Under the pieces are notes generated by a model. It searched no databases and was not told the origin of the DNA. It was given only the letters and a program-made list of their open reading frames with translations. Below are positions 9,031 through 16,839 of a stretch of DNA of 64,000 nucleotides, piece after piece (the first letter of the stretch is position 1; each line of letters starts with the position of its first letter). The position numbers and the translations under genes were made by a program. Source of the DNA: Streptomyces sp. PT12 (GTDB lineage Bacteria > Actinomycetota > Actinomycetes > Streptomycetales > Streptomycetaceae); contig NZ_QEST01000216.1 in assembly GCF_003311645.1 (NCBI RefSeq), positions 1-64,000 on the forward strand, written 5' to 3'.

Positions 9031-10986
9031 ATGAAGCGCAACGCGGCGAAGATCGACGGCTCGACGGTCTGGGTCGGGGTCAACTACTGGTCCCGCACAG
9101 GCGGCCCCCTCATGTGGCGGGACTACCAGCCCGATGTCATCGACGAGGAACTGCGTGTCATGCGGGATCACGGCATCACGCTGACCCGCTCCTTCTTCTA
9201 CTGGCCTGACTTCATGCCCGCCGAGAACACCCTCGACCCGGACATGCTCGCCCGCTACGACGACTTCCTCGACCGGCACCACGCCCTGGGCATGACCACC
9301 ATCCCGACCTTTCTCGTCGGCCACATGTCCGGCCAGAACTGGGATCCGGCCTGGCGCCGAGGCCGCGACATCTTCGGCGACGCCTCCTTCGTCGCCCAGC
9401 AGGAGTGGTATGTCCGCGAACTGGCCGGGCGCTGGAAGGACCACCCGGCCGTCGCCGCCTGGCTCCTCACCAACGAGATCCCGATCTATGGCCACTGGCA
9501 GTCCCGCGGCATCGGCACGCTCGACCCGGCGGCCGTCACCGCCTGGGCCGCCACCCTGATCAACGCCCTGCGCGAGGCCGGAGCCCGGCAGCCCGTCTCC
9601 ATCGGGGACGGCGCCTGGGGCGTCGAGGTCACCGGCGCGGACAACGGCTTCCGCATCCGCGACCTGGAGCCGCTGATCGACTTCCACGGGCCGCATGTCT
9701 ACCGCATGGAGACCGACCCCGTCCGCCAGCACCTCGGCGCGGCCTTCATCTGCGAACTGCTCGGCCCCATCGGCGGCAAGCCGGTGATCATGGAGGAGTT
9801 CGGGGTGACCTCGGACTATGTCTCCGAGCAGAACGCCGCCCACTACTACCGCCAGGTCCTCCACAACACCCTGCTGGCCGGGGCCACCGGCTGGATGCCA
9901 TGGAACAACACGGACTACGACGCCCTGTGGAACCAGGAGCCGTACAGCCACCATCCGTTCGAGATGCACTTCGGCCTCACCGACGACCAGGGACGGCCCA
10001 AGGAGCAGCTGCGCGAGGTGCGGCGCTTCACCGATGTGCTGCGCGCCGTGGACGCCCCCGGCCTGCGCCGCCCCGACACACAGGTGGCGCTGGTCGTCTC
10101 GTCCTACCTCGAGAAGCCCTATCCCTTCACTCAACCCGAGGATCACACCAGTGTCTTCGCCCACACCCGGCAGGCATATGTCGCCGCCAGGGAGGCCGAT
10201 CTGCCGGTCGGGGTGGCGCGCGAGGCCGACGGGCTGCCCGACGACTGCGCGCTCTATCTGCTGCCCTCGGCCAAGCAGCTGACCGCTCCCGGCTGGCGGC
10301 ACCTCGTCGAGCGGGCGCACGCGGGGGCCACCGTCTACGCCTCCTACTTCGTCGGCGAACACGGCGTGCAGCGCGGACCGTGGTGGCCCAAGCTTGACGA
10401 GACCTTCGGCGTGGTCAAACAGCTCCGCTACGGGCTGGTCGACCCCATCGAGGACGACGAGGTGCGCGTCACCTTCCACCGGGACTTCGGCACGATCCGG
10501 GCCGGTGAGGAACTCGTCTTCCCCGTCGCCGGGACGGAGAACTCCCGCTCCTACCTGCCCGTCGAGCCCAGGGAGGCCGAGGTCGTCGCCACCGACGCGC
10601 ATGGCCGCCCCTTCCTGCTGGAGAACGCGGCGGGCAGCGGACGCCTGGTGCTGTGCACCTACCCGATCGAGCACATGGCGGCCCTCACGCCCCGGGTGAA
10701 CCCGGAGCCGACCTGGCGGCTGTACGCGGCACTCGCCGAAGTAGCGGGCGTCGCGCCCGAGGTGACCGTGGACGATCCACGGGTGCTGGTGGGGAGGATG
10801 GAACATGAGGACGGACGCTCCTTCGTCTGGTTCGTCAGTCAGCACCCCGAACCCCTGACCGTGCGGCCGAGGATCGCGGAGAAAGCGGGCTCGCTCCGTG
10901 ACCTGACCGGCCAGAGCTTCCCCGCCATCGAGCTGTTCCACTATGGCGTCGTCGTCACCGAGCTCACTACTGACGAAAGTCAATGA
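9031..10986 (+). CDS. GH5-like (clan A) glycoside hydrolase
   Basis: This 651-residue protein has no signal peptide, so it is probably cytoplasmic and acts on imported oligosaccharides. Residues 1-330 form a TIM-barrel hydrolase: [20 protein letters not shown] at the start, acid/base Glu in [15 protein letters not shown], and nucleophile Glu in [16 protein letters not shown]. Residues about 350-480 ([32 protein letters not shown]) resemble the glutaminase-like second domain seen in GH42-type enzymes. A beta-rich C-terminus follows. GH5 families of this type include beta-mannosidases and related exo-enzymes. The following mannonate-dehydratase-like gene makes a manno- or uronic-acid-type substrate plausible, but this is inference. 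There is no clear Shine-Dalgarno, so translation may be leaderless or weak. Confidence 0.8.
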   Translation: MKRNAAKIDGSTVWVGVNYWSRTGGPLMWRDYQPDVIDEELRVMRDHGITLTRSFFYWPDFMPAENTLDPDMLARYDDFLDRHHALGMTTIPTFLVGHMSGQNWDPAWRRGRDIFGDASFVAQQEWYVRELAGRWKDHPAVAAWLLTNEIPIYGHWQSRGIGTLDPAAVTAWAATLINALREAGARQPVSIGDGAWGVEVTGADNGFRIRDLEPLIDFHGPHVYRMETDPVRQHLGAAFICELLGPIGGKPVIMEEFGVTSDYVSEQNAAHYYRQVLHNTLLAGATGWMPWNNTDYDALWNQEPYSHHPFEMHFGLTDDQGRPKEQLREVRRFTDVLRAVDAPGLRRPDTQVALVVSSYLEKPYPFTQPEDHTSVFAHTRQAYVAAREADLPVGVAREADGLPDDCALYLLPSAKQLTAPGWRHLVERAHAGATVYASYFVGEHGVQRGPWWPKLDETFGVVKQLRYGLVDPIEDDEVRVTFHRDFGTIRAGEELVFPVAGTENSRSYLPVEPREAEVVATDAHGRPFLLENAAGSGRLVLCTYPIEHMAALTPRVNPEPTWRLYAALAEVAGVAPEVTVDDPRVLVGRMEHEDGRSFVWFVSQHPEPLTVRPRIAEKAGSLRDLTGQSFPAIELFHYGVVVTELTTDESQ

Positions 10987-11006
10987 CCTTCCTTACGAAG
11001 GTCAGT
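10969..11006 (+). repeat. Nested inverted repeats at the GH5-like/manD junction
   Basis: TGAC-GAAA-GTCA (10971-10982) forms a GNRA-capped hairpin. TGACCTTC and GAAGGTCA (10984-11004) form an 8-bp stem with a 5-nt loop. The outer ACTGAC and GTCAGT arms can pair instead. The second hairpin spans the stop codon of the upstream gene and may tune relative expression or protect an mRNA end. Confidence 0.5.
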
Positions 11007-11041
11007 ACCGAAGATCACAGGACTCCTGGAAGCTGGATGCC

Positions 11042-12271
11042 ATGAAGATCGAGTCAGCGGAGACGGTTGTCACCAGCCCCGGCCGGAATTTCGTGACCCT
11101 CCGGATCACCACCGCGGACGGCGTCACCGGCCTCGGCGACGCCACGCTCAACGGCCGGGAGCTGGCCGTCGAGTCGTATCTCCGCGAGCATGTCGTCCCG
11201 TTGCTGATCGGCCGCGACGCCCACCGCATCGAGGACACCTGGCAGTACCTCTACCGCGGCGCGTACTGGCGTCGCGGCCCCGTCACCATGGCCGCCTCGG
11301 CCGCCGTGGACATGGCCCTGTGGGACATCAAGGCCAAGGCCGCGGGCATGCCGCTGTACCAGCTGCTCGGCGGTGCCTCCCGCACCGGCGCGCTGGCCTA
11401 CGGGCACGCCTCGGGGCGCGACATCCCCGAGCTGCTCGACTCCGTCCGCGCCCACCAGGAGGCCGGGTACCGCGCGATCCGCGTCCAGACCGGCATCCCC
11501 GGCCTCGACTCGGTCTACGGCGTTGCCTCCTCCTCCGCGGGCGGGGGACAGCGCTATGACTACGAGCCCGCACGCCCCACCGCGCTGCCCGTCGAGGAGA
11601 CCTGGGACACCCGCGCCTACCTGCGCCACATCCCCGCGGTCTTCGAGGCCGTGCGGCACGAGTTCGGCCCCGAGCTGCCCCTGCTCCACGACGGCCACCA
11701 CCGCATGACACCCATCCAGGCCGCCAAGCTCGGCAAGGCCCTTGAGCCCTATGACCTGTTCTGGCTCGAGGACGCCACCCCGGGCGAGGACCAGTCCGCC
11801 CTGCGCCTGATCCGCCAGCACACCACCACGCCGCTGGCCATCGGCGAAGTGTTCAACTCCCCGCATGACTACACCCTGCTCCTTCAAGAGCGGTTGATCG
11901 ACTATGTCCGCTCCGCTGTCACGCACACCGGCGGCATCACCGCGATGAAGAAGCTGCTCGACCTCGCGGCGCACTATGGCGCCAAGTCCGGCATCCACGG
12001 ACCCACCGACATATCGCCGGTCGGCATGGCCGCGGCCCTCCATCTCGACATAGCCATCCACAACTTCGGCATACAGGAGTACATGCGACACTCGCCCGAG
12101 ACGCTGGAGGTCTTCCGCACCAGCTACACCTTCACCGACGGCCTGCTCCATCCCTCCGACACCCCGGGGCTCGGCGTCGAGCTGGACGACGCGGCGGCCG
12201 CCCGCTTCCCATACCGACCCGCCTACCTCCCGGTGAACCGCCTCACCGACGGCACCGTGCACGACTGGTGA
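11042..12271 (+). CDS. manD: D-mannonate dehydratase-type enolase superfamily enzyme
   Basis: The protein has 409 residues from ATG 11042, where the family's usual start is seen ([20 protein letters not shown]). It has the capping domain with [20 protein letters not shown] and the 20s-loop tract, then the barrel with metal-ligand blocks [21 protein letters not shown] and [13 protein letters not shown]. It ends with the ManD/RspA-type segment [20 protein letters not shown] and QEYMRHSPE. Family members dehydrate D-mannonate to 2-keto-3-deoxygluconate; low-efficiency and D-gluconate-acting members exist, so the substrate is not fixed by sequence. It lies 55 bp after the GH5-like gene and is probably co-transcribed under LacI control. 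No kinase, aldolase or sugar transporter gene is nearby. Confidence 0.87.
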   Translation: MKIESAETVVTSPGRNFVTLRITTADGVTGLGDATLNGRELAVESYLREHVVPLLIGRDAHRIEDTWQYLYRGAYWRRGPVTMAASAAVDMALWDIKAKAAGMPLYQLLGGASRTGALAYGHASGRDIPELLDSVRAHQEAGYRAIRVQTGIPGLDSVYGVASSSAGGGQRYDYEPARPTALPVEETWDTRAYLRHIPAVFEAVRHEFGPELPLLHDGHHRMTPIQAAKLGKALEPYDLFWLEDATPGEDQSALRLIRQHTTTPLAIGEVFNSPHDYTLLLQERLIDYVRSAVTHTGGITAMKKLLDLAAHYGAKSGIHGPTDISPVGMAAALHLDIAIHNFGIQEYMRHSPETLEVFRTSYTFTDGLLHPSDTPGLGVELDDAAAARFPYRPAYLPVNRLTDGTVHDW

Positions 12272-12392
12272 CACCGACCGGATGTCACCGGTGATCGGCC
12301 GACAGAGCCACCCCGGAATCACCAGGAGGAGGACTACGGTGGCGCGCAGTTGGGCCCTCAGCGGCCCATGACGAAGAGGGGGAGGGTGGAGC

Positions 12393-13364
12393 ATGAGCCA
12401 CTCCTTGATCTTTCACGCCGTCGAGGTTGGTGACGGCAGCGACGGCCGCTGGAGCGGCAGGCTGTATGGCGAGCTGCCTGCACTGATCGACCGCTGGGCG
12501 ACCGACGAGGCCCGCACACCCGAGGGGGCCGCGGCGGCCCGGGAGCAATTCGGCGCGTACATGCCGGAGTTGCTGCCCGCGCTGGACATGTTCGCCGACC
12601 AGGGAGGCCACCAGCCCGGCCTGGTCCCGCTGTTGGCGATGATCGGCCTCAAGAGCCCGTTCGCCAGCTGCACCCAGATAGGCGGCGTCGGGGGGACGCT
12701 CCTGCGGAACTACGACTGGGGTCTCCAGGACACCGAGCACCTCATCCTCTCCTCCACCCTGCTCCGGCCGGTGATCGGCAAGGCGGAGGGACTGTGGGGG
12801 CTGCTCGACGGGATGAACGACGCGGGCCTTGCCGTCTCGCTCACCTTCGGCGGGCGACTCGTCCAAGGCCCCGGGCTCGGCATACCCATGGTGGTGCGCT
12901 ACCTGCTGGAGACCTGCGAGACGATCGAGCAGGCGATGGCCCTGCTGGGCCACCTGCCCGTCGCCACCGCACAGAACCTCACACTGGTCGACCGGGAGCG
13001 GGCCGTGACCGTTCATCTCGGACCCGACATCGCGCCGATCGTCTCCACCGACGCCAGCGCGGCCAACCACCAGCACTGCCCCGTCCCCGCGGAGCAGGAG
13101 CGCGGCAGCCGCACCCAGGAGCGGCTGGCGGCCATCAGGACCGTGGGAGCCGAGGGCGATCCGGACGCGGTGGTCGAGGCGTTGCTGCGGCCCCCGCTCT
13201 ACCAGACGGGCTACGAGGACGGCCTCGGCACGTTGTACACGGCCGCCTACCGGCCAGCGGAGGGCCGGGTGACCTATCACTGGCCGGGGGAGGAGCCGTG
13301 GGGGCAGTCGTTCGGGGCGTTCGCGCCGGGCAGCCGGAAGGTCGTTCTCGGCGGCCGAGCCTGA
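12393..13364 (+). CDS. C45/AAT-type N-terminal-nucleophile amidohydrolase
   Basis: This 323-residue protein has SPFASCTQIGG around Cys93, then GGTLLRNYDWGL, GMNDAGLAVSLTFGGR and ASAANHQHCPVP. This is the pattern of acyl-CoA:6-APA acyltransferase/C45 peptidases, in which autocleavage exposes a Cys nucleophile that hydrolyses a linear amide. Residues 1-92 would be the pro-region. No signal peptide is seen. A GGTGGAG ribosome site precedes the ATG. It follows manD by 121 bp on the same strand and may be the last gene of that operon or independent. The natural substrate is unknown; acyl-amide or N-acyl amino acid hydrolysis is likely for the family. Confidence 0.72.
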   Translation: MSHSLIFHAVEVGDGSDGRWSGRLYGELPALIDRWATDEARTPEGAAAAREQFGAYMPELLPALDMFADQGGHQPGLVPLLAMIGLKSPFASCTQIGGVGGTLLRNYDWGLQDTEHLILSSTLLRPVIGKAEGLWGLLDGMNDAGLAVSLTFGGRLVQGPGLGIPMVVRYLLETCETIEQAMALLGHLPVATAQNLTLVDRERAVTVHLGPDIAPIVSTDASAANHQHCPVPAEQERGSRTQERLAAIRTVGAEGDPDAVVEALLRPPLYQTGYEDGLGTLYTAAYRPAEGRVTYHWPGEEPWGQSFGAFAPGSRKVVLGGRA

Positions 13365-13379
13365 CCCCGTGACGGGTGA

Positions 13380-13432
13380 CCCCTCCTCCGGCGCCCACGA
13401 GTTGTGAGCACGGAAGGGCGGCGGAGGAGGGG
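13380..13432. terminator. Inverted repeat between convergent genes
   Basis: CCCCTCCTCCG and CGGAGGAGGGG form an 11-bp stem around a 31-nt loop between the C45-type gene and the HNH nuclease gene. It is a plausible two-way terminator, though the long loop weakens the case. Confidence 0.4.
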
Positions 13433-13451
13433 AGTCTTCCCGAAGGGGGGA

Positions 13452-14123
13452 TCAGCAGCCGTTGAGGATGCTGGTCAGGGCGCTCTTCTCGGCCGAGTCG
13501 ACCGACAGGCCGTAGTGGTACTTCACCTGCACCCACGCGCGGGCGTAGACGCAGTGGTAGCCGCTCAGCGGCGGCAGCCACTCGGCGGGGTCCTGGTCGC
13601 CCTTGGACTGGTTGACGTTGTCGGTGACGGCGAGCAGTTGGGGCCTGGTCAGGTCGTTGGCGAACGCCTCGCGCTGGCTCGTCGACCACGAGTCGGCGCC
13701 CGAGTCCCAGGCTTCGGCGAGCGGGACCAGGTGGTCGATATCCACGTCGGAGGCGGCCGACCAGGTCGCGCCGTCGTACACGGAATACCAGCTGCCGCTC
13801 ACCGCAGCGCAGCTGGAGTCGGTCTCGACGTTGTCGCCGTCGCGCTGGAGGACGACCTCACGGGTGTTGCAGCTGCCGCTCTGGGTGCTCCAGTGGGGGA
13901 AGAGGTCGCGGTCGTAGCCGGTGCGGTCCTCCGTTGCGACCGAGAGAGAGGCGAGATAGGAACGGGCCGTTGCCGCGCTGACCGGCGTCGGCAGCGCCGC
14001 CTGCGCCGCGGGACCGGTGAACAGGGCGGCCAGGGATATGAGACCGGTGAGGGCGGCGAGGACACCCAGACGTCGACGCGCGTAGACTGAACGCGCGCGG
14101 CTGGCGTTGCGCAACTGGATCAC
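13452..14123 (-). CDS. Secreted HNH-type (DUF1524) nuclease
   Basis: The protein has 223 residues from GTG 14123, chosen because GGAG sits 5-6 bases upstream and a signal peptide follows (RRRLGVLAALTGLISLAALF, cleavage near residue 43 after AQAA). The core shows DVDIDHLVPLAEAWDSGA, then DLTRPQLLAVTDNVNQSKGD and DPAEWLPP. This is the H-N-H signature of the DUF1524/GmrSD C-terminal-like secreted nucleases of streptomycetes. Catalysis would use the His of DIDH with a metal ion held by the downstream Asn and Lys region. Extracellular DNA or RNA degradation for nutrients is likely. The gene stands alone, with convergent and divergent neighbours. Confidence 0.88.
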   Translation of the reverse strand: MIQLRNASRARSVYARRRLGVLAALTGLISLAALFTGPAAQAALPTPVSAATARSYLASLSVATEDRTGYDRDLFPHWSTQSGSCNTREVVLQRDGDNVETDSSCAAVSGSWYSVYDGATWSAASDVDIDHLVPLAEAWDSGADSWSTSQREAFANDLTRPQLLAVTDNVNQSKGDQDPAEWLPPLSGYHCVYARAWVQVKYHYGLSVDSAEKSALTSILNGC

Positions 14124-14327
14124 GCGAACTCCCTGTGTGTGGGGGTGGGGTTCGGCTCGGCAGAGCCGCGTGCCATGCGTCCGCCATGCTTCCGGCGGAA
14201 CGTTTCTTCGCGGCATGCGGCAGGTAACGGTTTGACGGCATGCCCACGTCATTCCTGCCGAAATCGGGCGTTGCCGGTCGTGGCCGCGGAACCGGTAGCG
14301 TCACGGGCGGACGAGAGGGAGCGTGAG

Positions 14328-14855
14328 ATGGCCAGGAGCCGAGAGCACGAGTACGACGTCAGCGTGCGCTGGACGGGCAACGCCGGGGCGGGGACGGCCG
14401 GTTACCGGGGTTACGGTCGGCAGAACGAGGTGGTGGCGCCCGGTAAGACGGTGACGATCCCGGGCAGTGCGGACCCGGCGTTCGTCGGCACCCCCGACCG
14501 TTGGAACCCCGAGGAACTGCTGGTCGCTTCCCTCTCCCAGTGCCACATGCTCAGCTATCTGGCGCTCTGTTCGCTCCAGCGGATCGTCGTCACCGCCTAC
14601 GAGGACGACGCCCATGGCGCGATGCGGGAGACGCCGGGCGGCGGGGGCCGGTTCACGGAGGTGGTGCTGCGCCCCGTCGTGACCGTTGCCGAGGAGGGCA
14701 TGGTCGCCAAGGCCACCGAGCTGCACACGCGGGCGCACGAGATCTGTTTCGTCGCCTCCTCGGTCAACTTCCCCGTGCGCAACGAGCCCACCGTCCGCGT
14801 GGCGGGCGCGAACACGGAAACGAGCGCGAACACGGAAACGGACGCGGGTGCCTGA
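14328..14855 (+). CDS. OsmC family protein
   Basis: The protein has 175 residues from ATG 14328, behind GAGGGAG. It shows the OsmC fold: EYDVSVRWTGN, then TPDRWNPEELLVASLSQCHM with the first redox Cys, and HTRAHEICFVASSVNFPV with the second. Family members reduce organic hydroperoxides with a two-cysteine mechanism. The LSQCHMLSYL version belongs to the YhfA/OsmC-like group common in actinomycetes. The C-terminus carries a small tandem duplication (NTETSANTETDAGA) encoded by repeated GCGAACACGGAAACG-like units. The gene is convergent with the MFS small subunit, only seven bases apart. Confidence 0.9.
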   Translation: MARSREHEYDVSVRWTGNAGAGTAGYRGYGRQNEVVAPGKTVTIPGSADPAFVGTPDRWNPEELLVASLSQCHMLSYLALCSLQRIVVTAYEDDAHGAMRETPGGGGRFTEVVLRPVVTVAEEGMVAKATELHTRAHEICFVASSVNFPVRNEPTVRVAGANTETSANTETDAGA

Positions 14856-14861
14856 GGGGAG

Positions 14862-14972
14862 TCAGCCGGTGAACAGCTGGGTCGCCTTGCGGATCAGTTC
14901 GACCAGTCCGTAGGCCAGCGGCAGCCCGGCCCAGAGCCAGACGAGGACGAGCAGGGTGCGTCGGTTGTTCAT
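14862..14972 (-). CDS. MFS transporter small subunit (36 residues)
   Basis: The start codon overlaps the stop of the OFA transporter (ATGA, 14969-14972). The product begins MNNRRTLLVLVWLWAGLPLA and is one hydrophobic helix with a basic N-terminus and a short polar tail ending TQLFTG. It is too small for routine gene calling. Similar short proteins encoded directly after OFA-type MFS genes are annotated as MFS transporter small subunits in actinobacteria. It probably sits beside the transporter in the membrane; its exact role is unknown. The four-base overlap implies coupled translation at a fixed ratio. Confidence 0.85.
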   Translation of the reverse strand: MNNRRTLLVLVWLWAGLPLAYGLVELIRKATQLFTG

Positions 14973-16411
14973 CGCCGGGCCGCTCCTTCGTGTCCCTCGC
15001 GACCTTCGTGTCCCTCGCGACCTTCGTGTCCCTCGTGCCGTTCGTGCCCTTCGTGGCCCTCACGTTCCGCCCGCGGCCGCGGCGGCGGGGGTTCGTGGTG
15101 CTTGGCGTTCACCGGTCGCACCAGCTCGTTGGCGATGAAGCCGACCACCAGCAGCGCGATCATCGTGACAAACGACAGCACATACAGGTCGGGCCCGGTC
15201 CGCCCCGCCTCCTCCTGGCTGTCCGCGATCGCGTTGACGATCAGCGGCCCGAGGACGCCCGCGACCGACCAGGCCGTCAGCAGCCTCCCGTGGATCGCGC
15301 CCACCTGGTAGGTGCCGAAGAGGTCCTTGAGATACGCGGGGATGGTCGCGAAGCCGCCGCCGTAGAAGGACAGCAGGAGCAGCGTCGCCGCGATGAACAG
15401 CGGCCGCGACGTGTCCCCGGCCAGCGCGAGCGTGAGATAGAGGAGCGCGCCCGCGCCGAGGTAGAGGCGGTAGACGTGTCTGCGCCCGACCAGGTCGGAG
15501 GTGGAGGACCAGACGATGCGGCCGACCATGTTGGCGAGCGACAGCAGCGCGACGAACCCCGCCGCCGCGGTCGCCGTGACCGGGGCGGCGGTGTCGGCGA
15601 AGAAGTCCTGGATCATGGGCGCGGCCTTCTCCAGGATGCCGATGCCCGCAGTGACGTTGCAGCAGAGCACGATCCACAGGCACCAGAACTGCGGGGTGCG
15701 GATGGCGTTCCGCGCCGAGACCTGCCCGGTGGTGACCATCCGGTCCGCTGAGGCGGCGGGCGGCTCCCATCCGGCGGGGCGCCAGCCGGGTGCGGGGACG
15801 CGCACCAGCCACACGCCGAGCGACATGAACGCCGCGTACCCGGCGCCGTGCACGGCCATCGTCGTGGCGATGCCCCCGGTGTCGGTGCCGAACGCGTCCA
15901 GCATCTCGCTCGACCACGGCGAGGCGATCAGCGCGCCGCCCCCGAAGCCCATGATCGCGATGCCGGTGGCCATGCCGGGCCGGTCGGGGAACCACTTGAT
16001 CAACGTGGACACCGGCGAGATGTACCCGATGCTGAGCCCGACGCCGCCGACGAAGCCGTAGCCGAGCACGATCAGCCAGAACTGCTCGGTCCACACGCCG
16101 AGCGCCGAGATCAGAAAGCCGCTGGAGAAGCAGACGGCCGAGACGAACATCGCCCAGCGCGGCCCCCTGCGCTCCACGAGCGTCCCGCCGAACGCCGCCG
16201 AGAGGCCCAGCATGACGATGGCGAGCTGGAACGGCAGCGCGCTCTGGGTGCCGCTGAGGTTGAGCGTCTCCTCGAGCGGCGGCTTGAAGACGCTCCACGC
16301 GTACGCCTGCCCGATGGCCAGGTGCACCGAGAGCGCCGCGGGCGGGACCAGCCAGCGGCTCCAGCCGGGCGGGGCGACGATCCGTGAACGGTCCAACAGG
16401 CCAGGCCCCAT
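14969..16411 (-). CDS. OFA-family MFS transporter (oxalate/formate antiporter-like)
   Basis: The protein has 480 residues from ATG 16411, behind a good GGAGG. The twelve-helix MFS fold starts with WSRWLVPPAALSVHLAIGQAYAW. The family's AYAWSVFKPPL and GGVGLSIGYISPVSTLIKWF segments mark the oxalate:formate antiporter group, which exchanges small carboxylates or related anions. In streptomycetes the substrate is usually unassigned. The cytoplasmic C-terminus is a charged, repetitive tail of Glu-Gly-His units produced by 18-bp tandem repeats at 14984-15058. A small subunit gene follows with an ATGA overlap. Confidence 0.88.
   Translation of the reverse strand: MGPGLLDRSRIVAPPGWSRWLVPPAALSVHLAIGQAYAWSVFKPPLEETLNLSGTQSALPFQLAIVMLGLSAAFGGTLVERRGPRWAMFVSAVCFSSGFLISALGVWTEQFWLIVLGYGFVGGVGLSIGYISPVSTLIKWFPDRPGMATGIAIMGFGGGALIASPWSSEMLDAFGTDTGGIATTMAVHGAGYAAFMSLGVWLVRVPAPGWRPAGWEPPAASADRMVTTGQVSARNAIRTPQFWCLWIVLCCNVTAGIGILEKAAPMIQDFFADTAAPVTATAAAGFVALLSLANMVGRIVWSSTSDLVGRRHVYRLYLGAGALLYLTLALAGDTSRPLFIAATLLLLSFYGGGFATIPAYLKDLFGTYQVGAIHGRLLTAWSVAGVLGPLIVNAIADSQEEAGRTGPDLYVLSFVTMIALLVVGFIANELVRPVNAKHHEPPPPRPRAEREGHEGHERHEGHEGREGHEGREGHEGAARR
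14984..15058 (-). repeat. 18-bp tandem repeat encoding the transporter's C-terminal tail
   Basis: About three near-exact copies of the unit CCTTCGTGTCCCTCGCGA, then diverged copies, encode repeating HEG-REG residues at the end of the OFA transporter. The length probably varies between strains by slippage. Confidence 0.75.
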
Positions 16412-16839
16412 GGGCCACCTCCGGGCTGCGGCGATGTCGGCGTCCCGCGAATGTAGTTGAGGGTTCACGGGGAGACACCCGGGGCGCCTGGGGAGGTCTT
16501 TGGGAGGTTGTGGAGTTCTGGGGACTCCCGGTCGATCCCGCCCCCGACCCACGGGTCTCCTCGCCCCTACCCCCGACCCCGCCCCCGCGACCCCCGCGTC
16601 CACCCCGCGCGCCCGGCGCCCCGGGCACCGGCCAGGGCGCGTGACGGAGCGCCCGGCGCGTACCCTGGAACCCCCGGCCCGCGGCGCGTGCCGGGCGCTT
16701 CGCGTTGCCTCCCCGCCCTCACCCGCCACCCCCGCCCCCGTTCACCCGCCCCCGTTCACCCACCACCCGCCGGAACCCAAGCCCGCCCCCGGCCCTCCGC
16801 ACCCGCCCCCGTCGACCCCCCCCGGATGGAAAGCCCGCC
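16412..16839. other. Gene-free, C-rich intergenic region upstream of mfd
   Basis: Between the divergent OFA transporter and mfd, about 16540-16830 is extremely C-rich on the plus strand with few G residues (runs of four to six C). The complementary strand has many closely spaced G-runs and could fold into G-quadruplexes. No gene is supported; open frames here are low-complexity Pro/Arg. A weak ribosome site (GGATGGAAAG) precedes mfd. Confidence 0.6.

Noticed and set aside
8059-10983. 974-codon minus-strand open frame
   Set aside because: It is antisense to the GH5-like hydrolase and a shifted frame of the LacI gene; no family motif is present.
12285-13280. 331-codon minus-strand frame
   Set aside because: It is antisense to the C45-type hydrolase gene, which has clear motifs and a ribosome site.
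16705-16839. Earlier start for mfd
   Set aside because: The added 45 residues are proline-rich low complexity from the C-run region and do not match the family.
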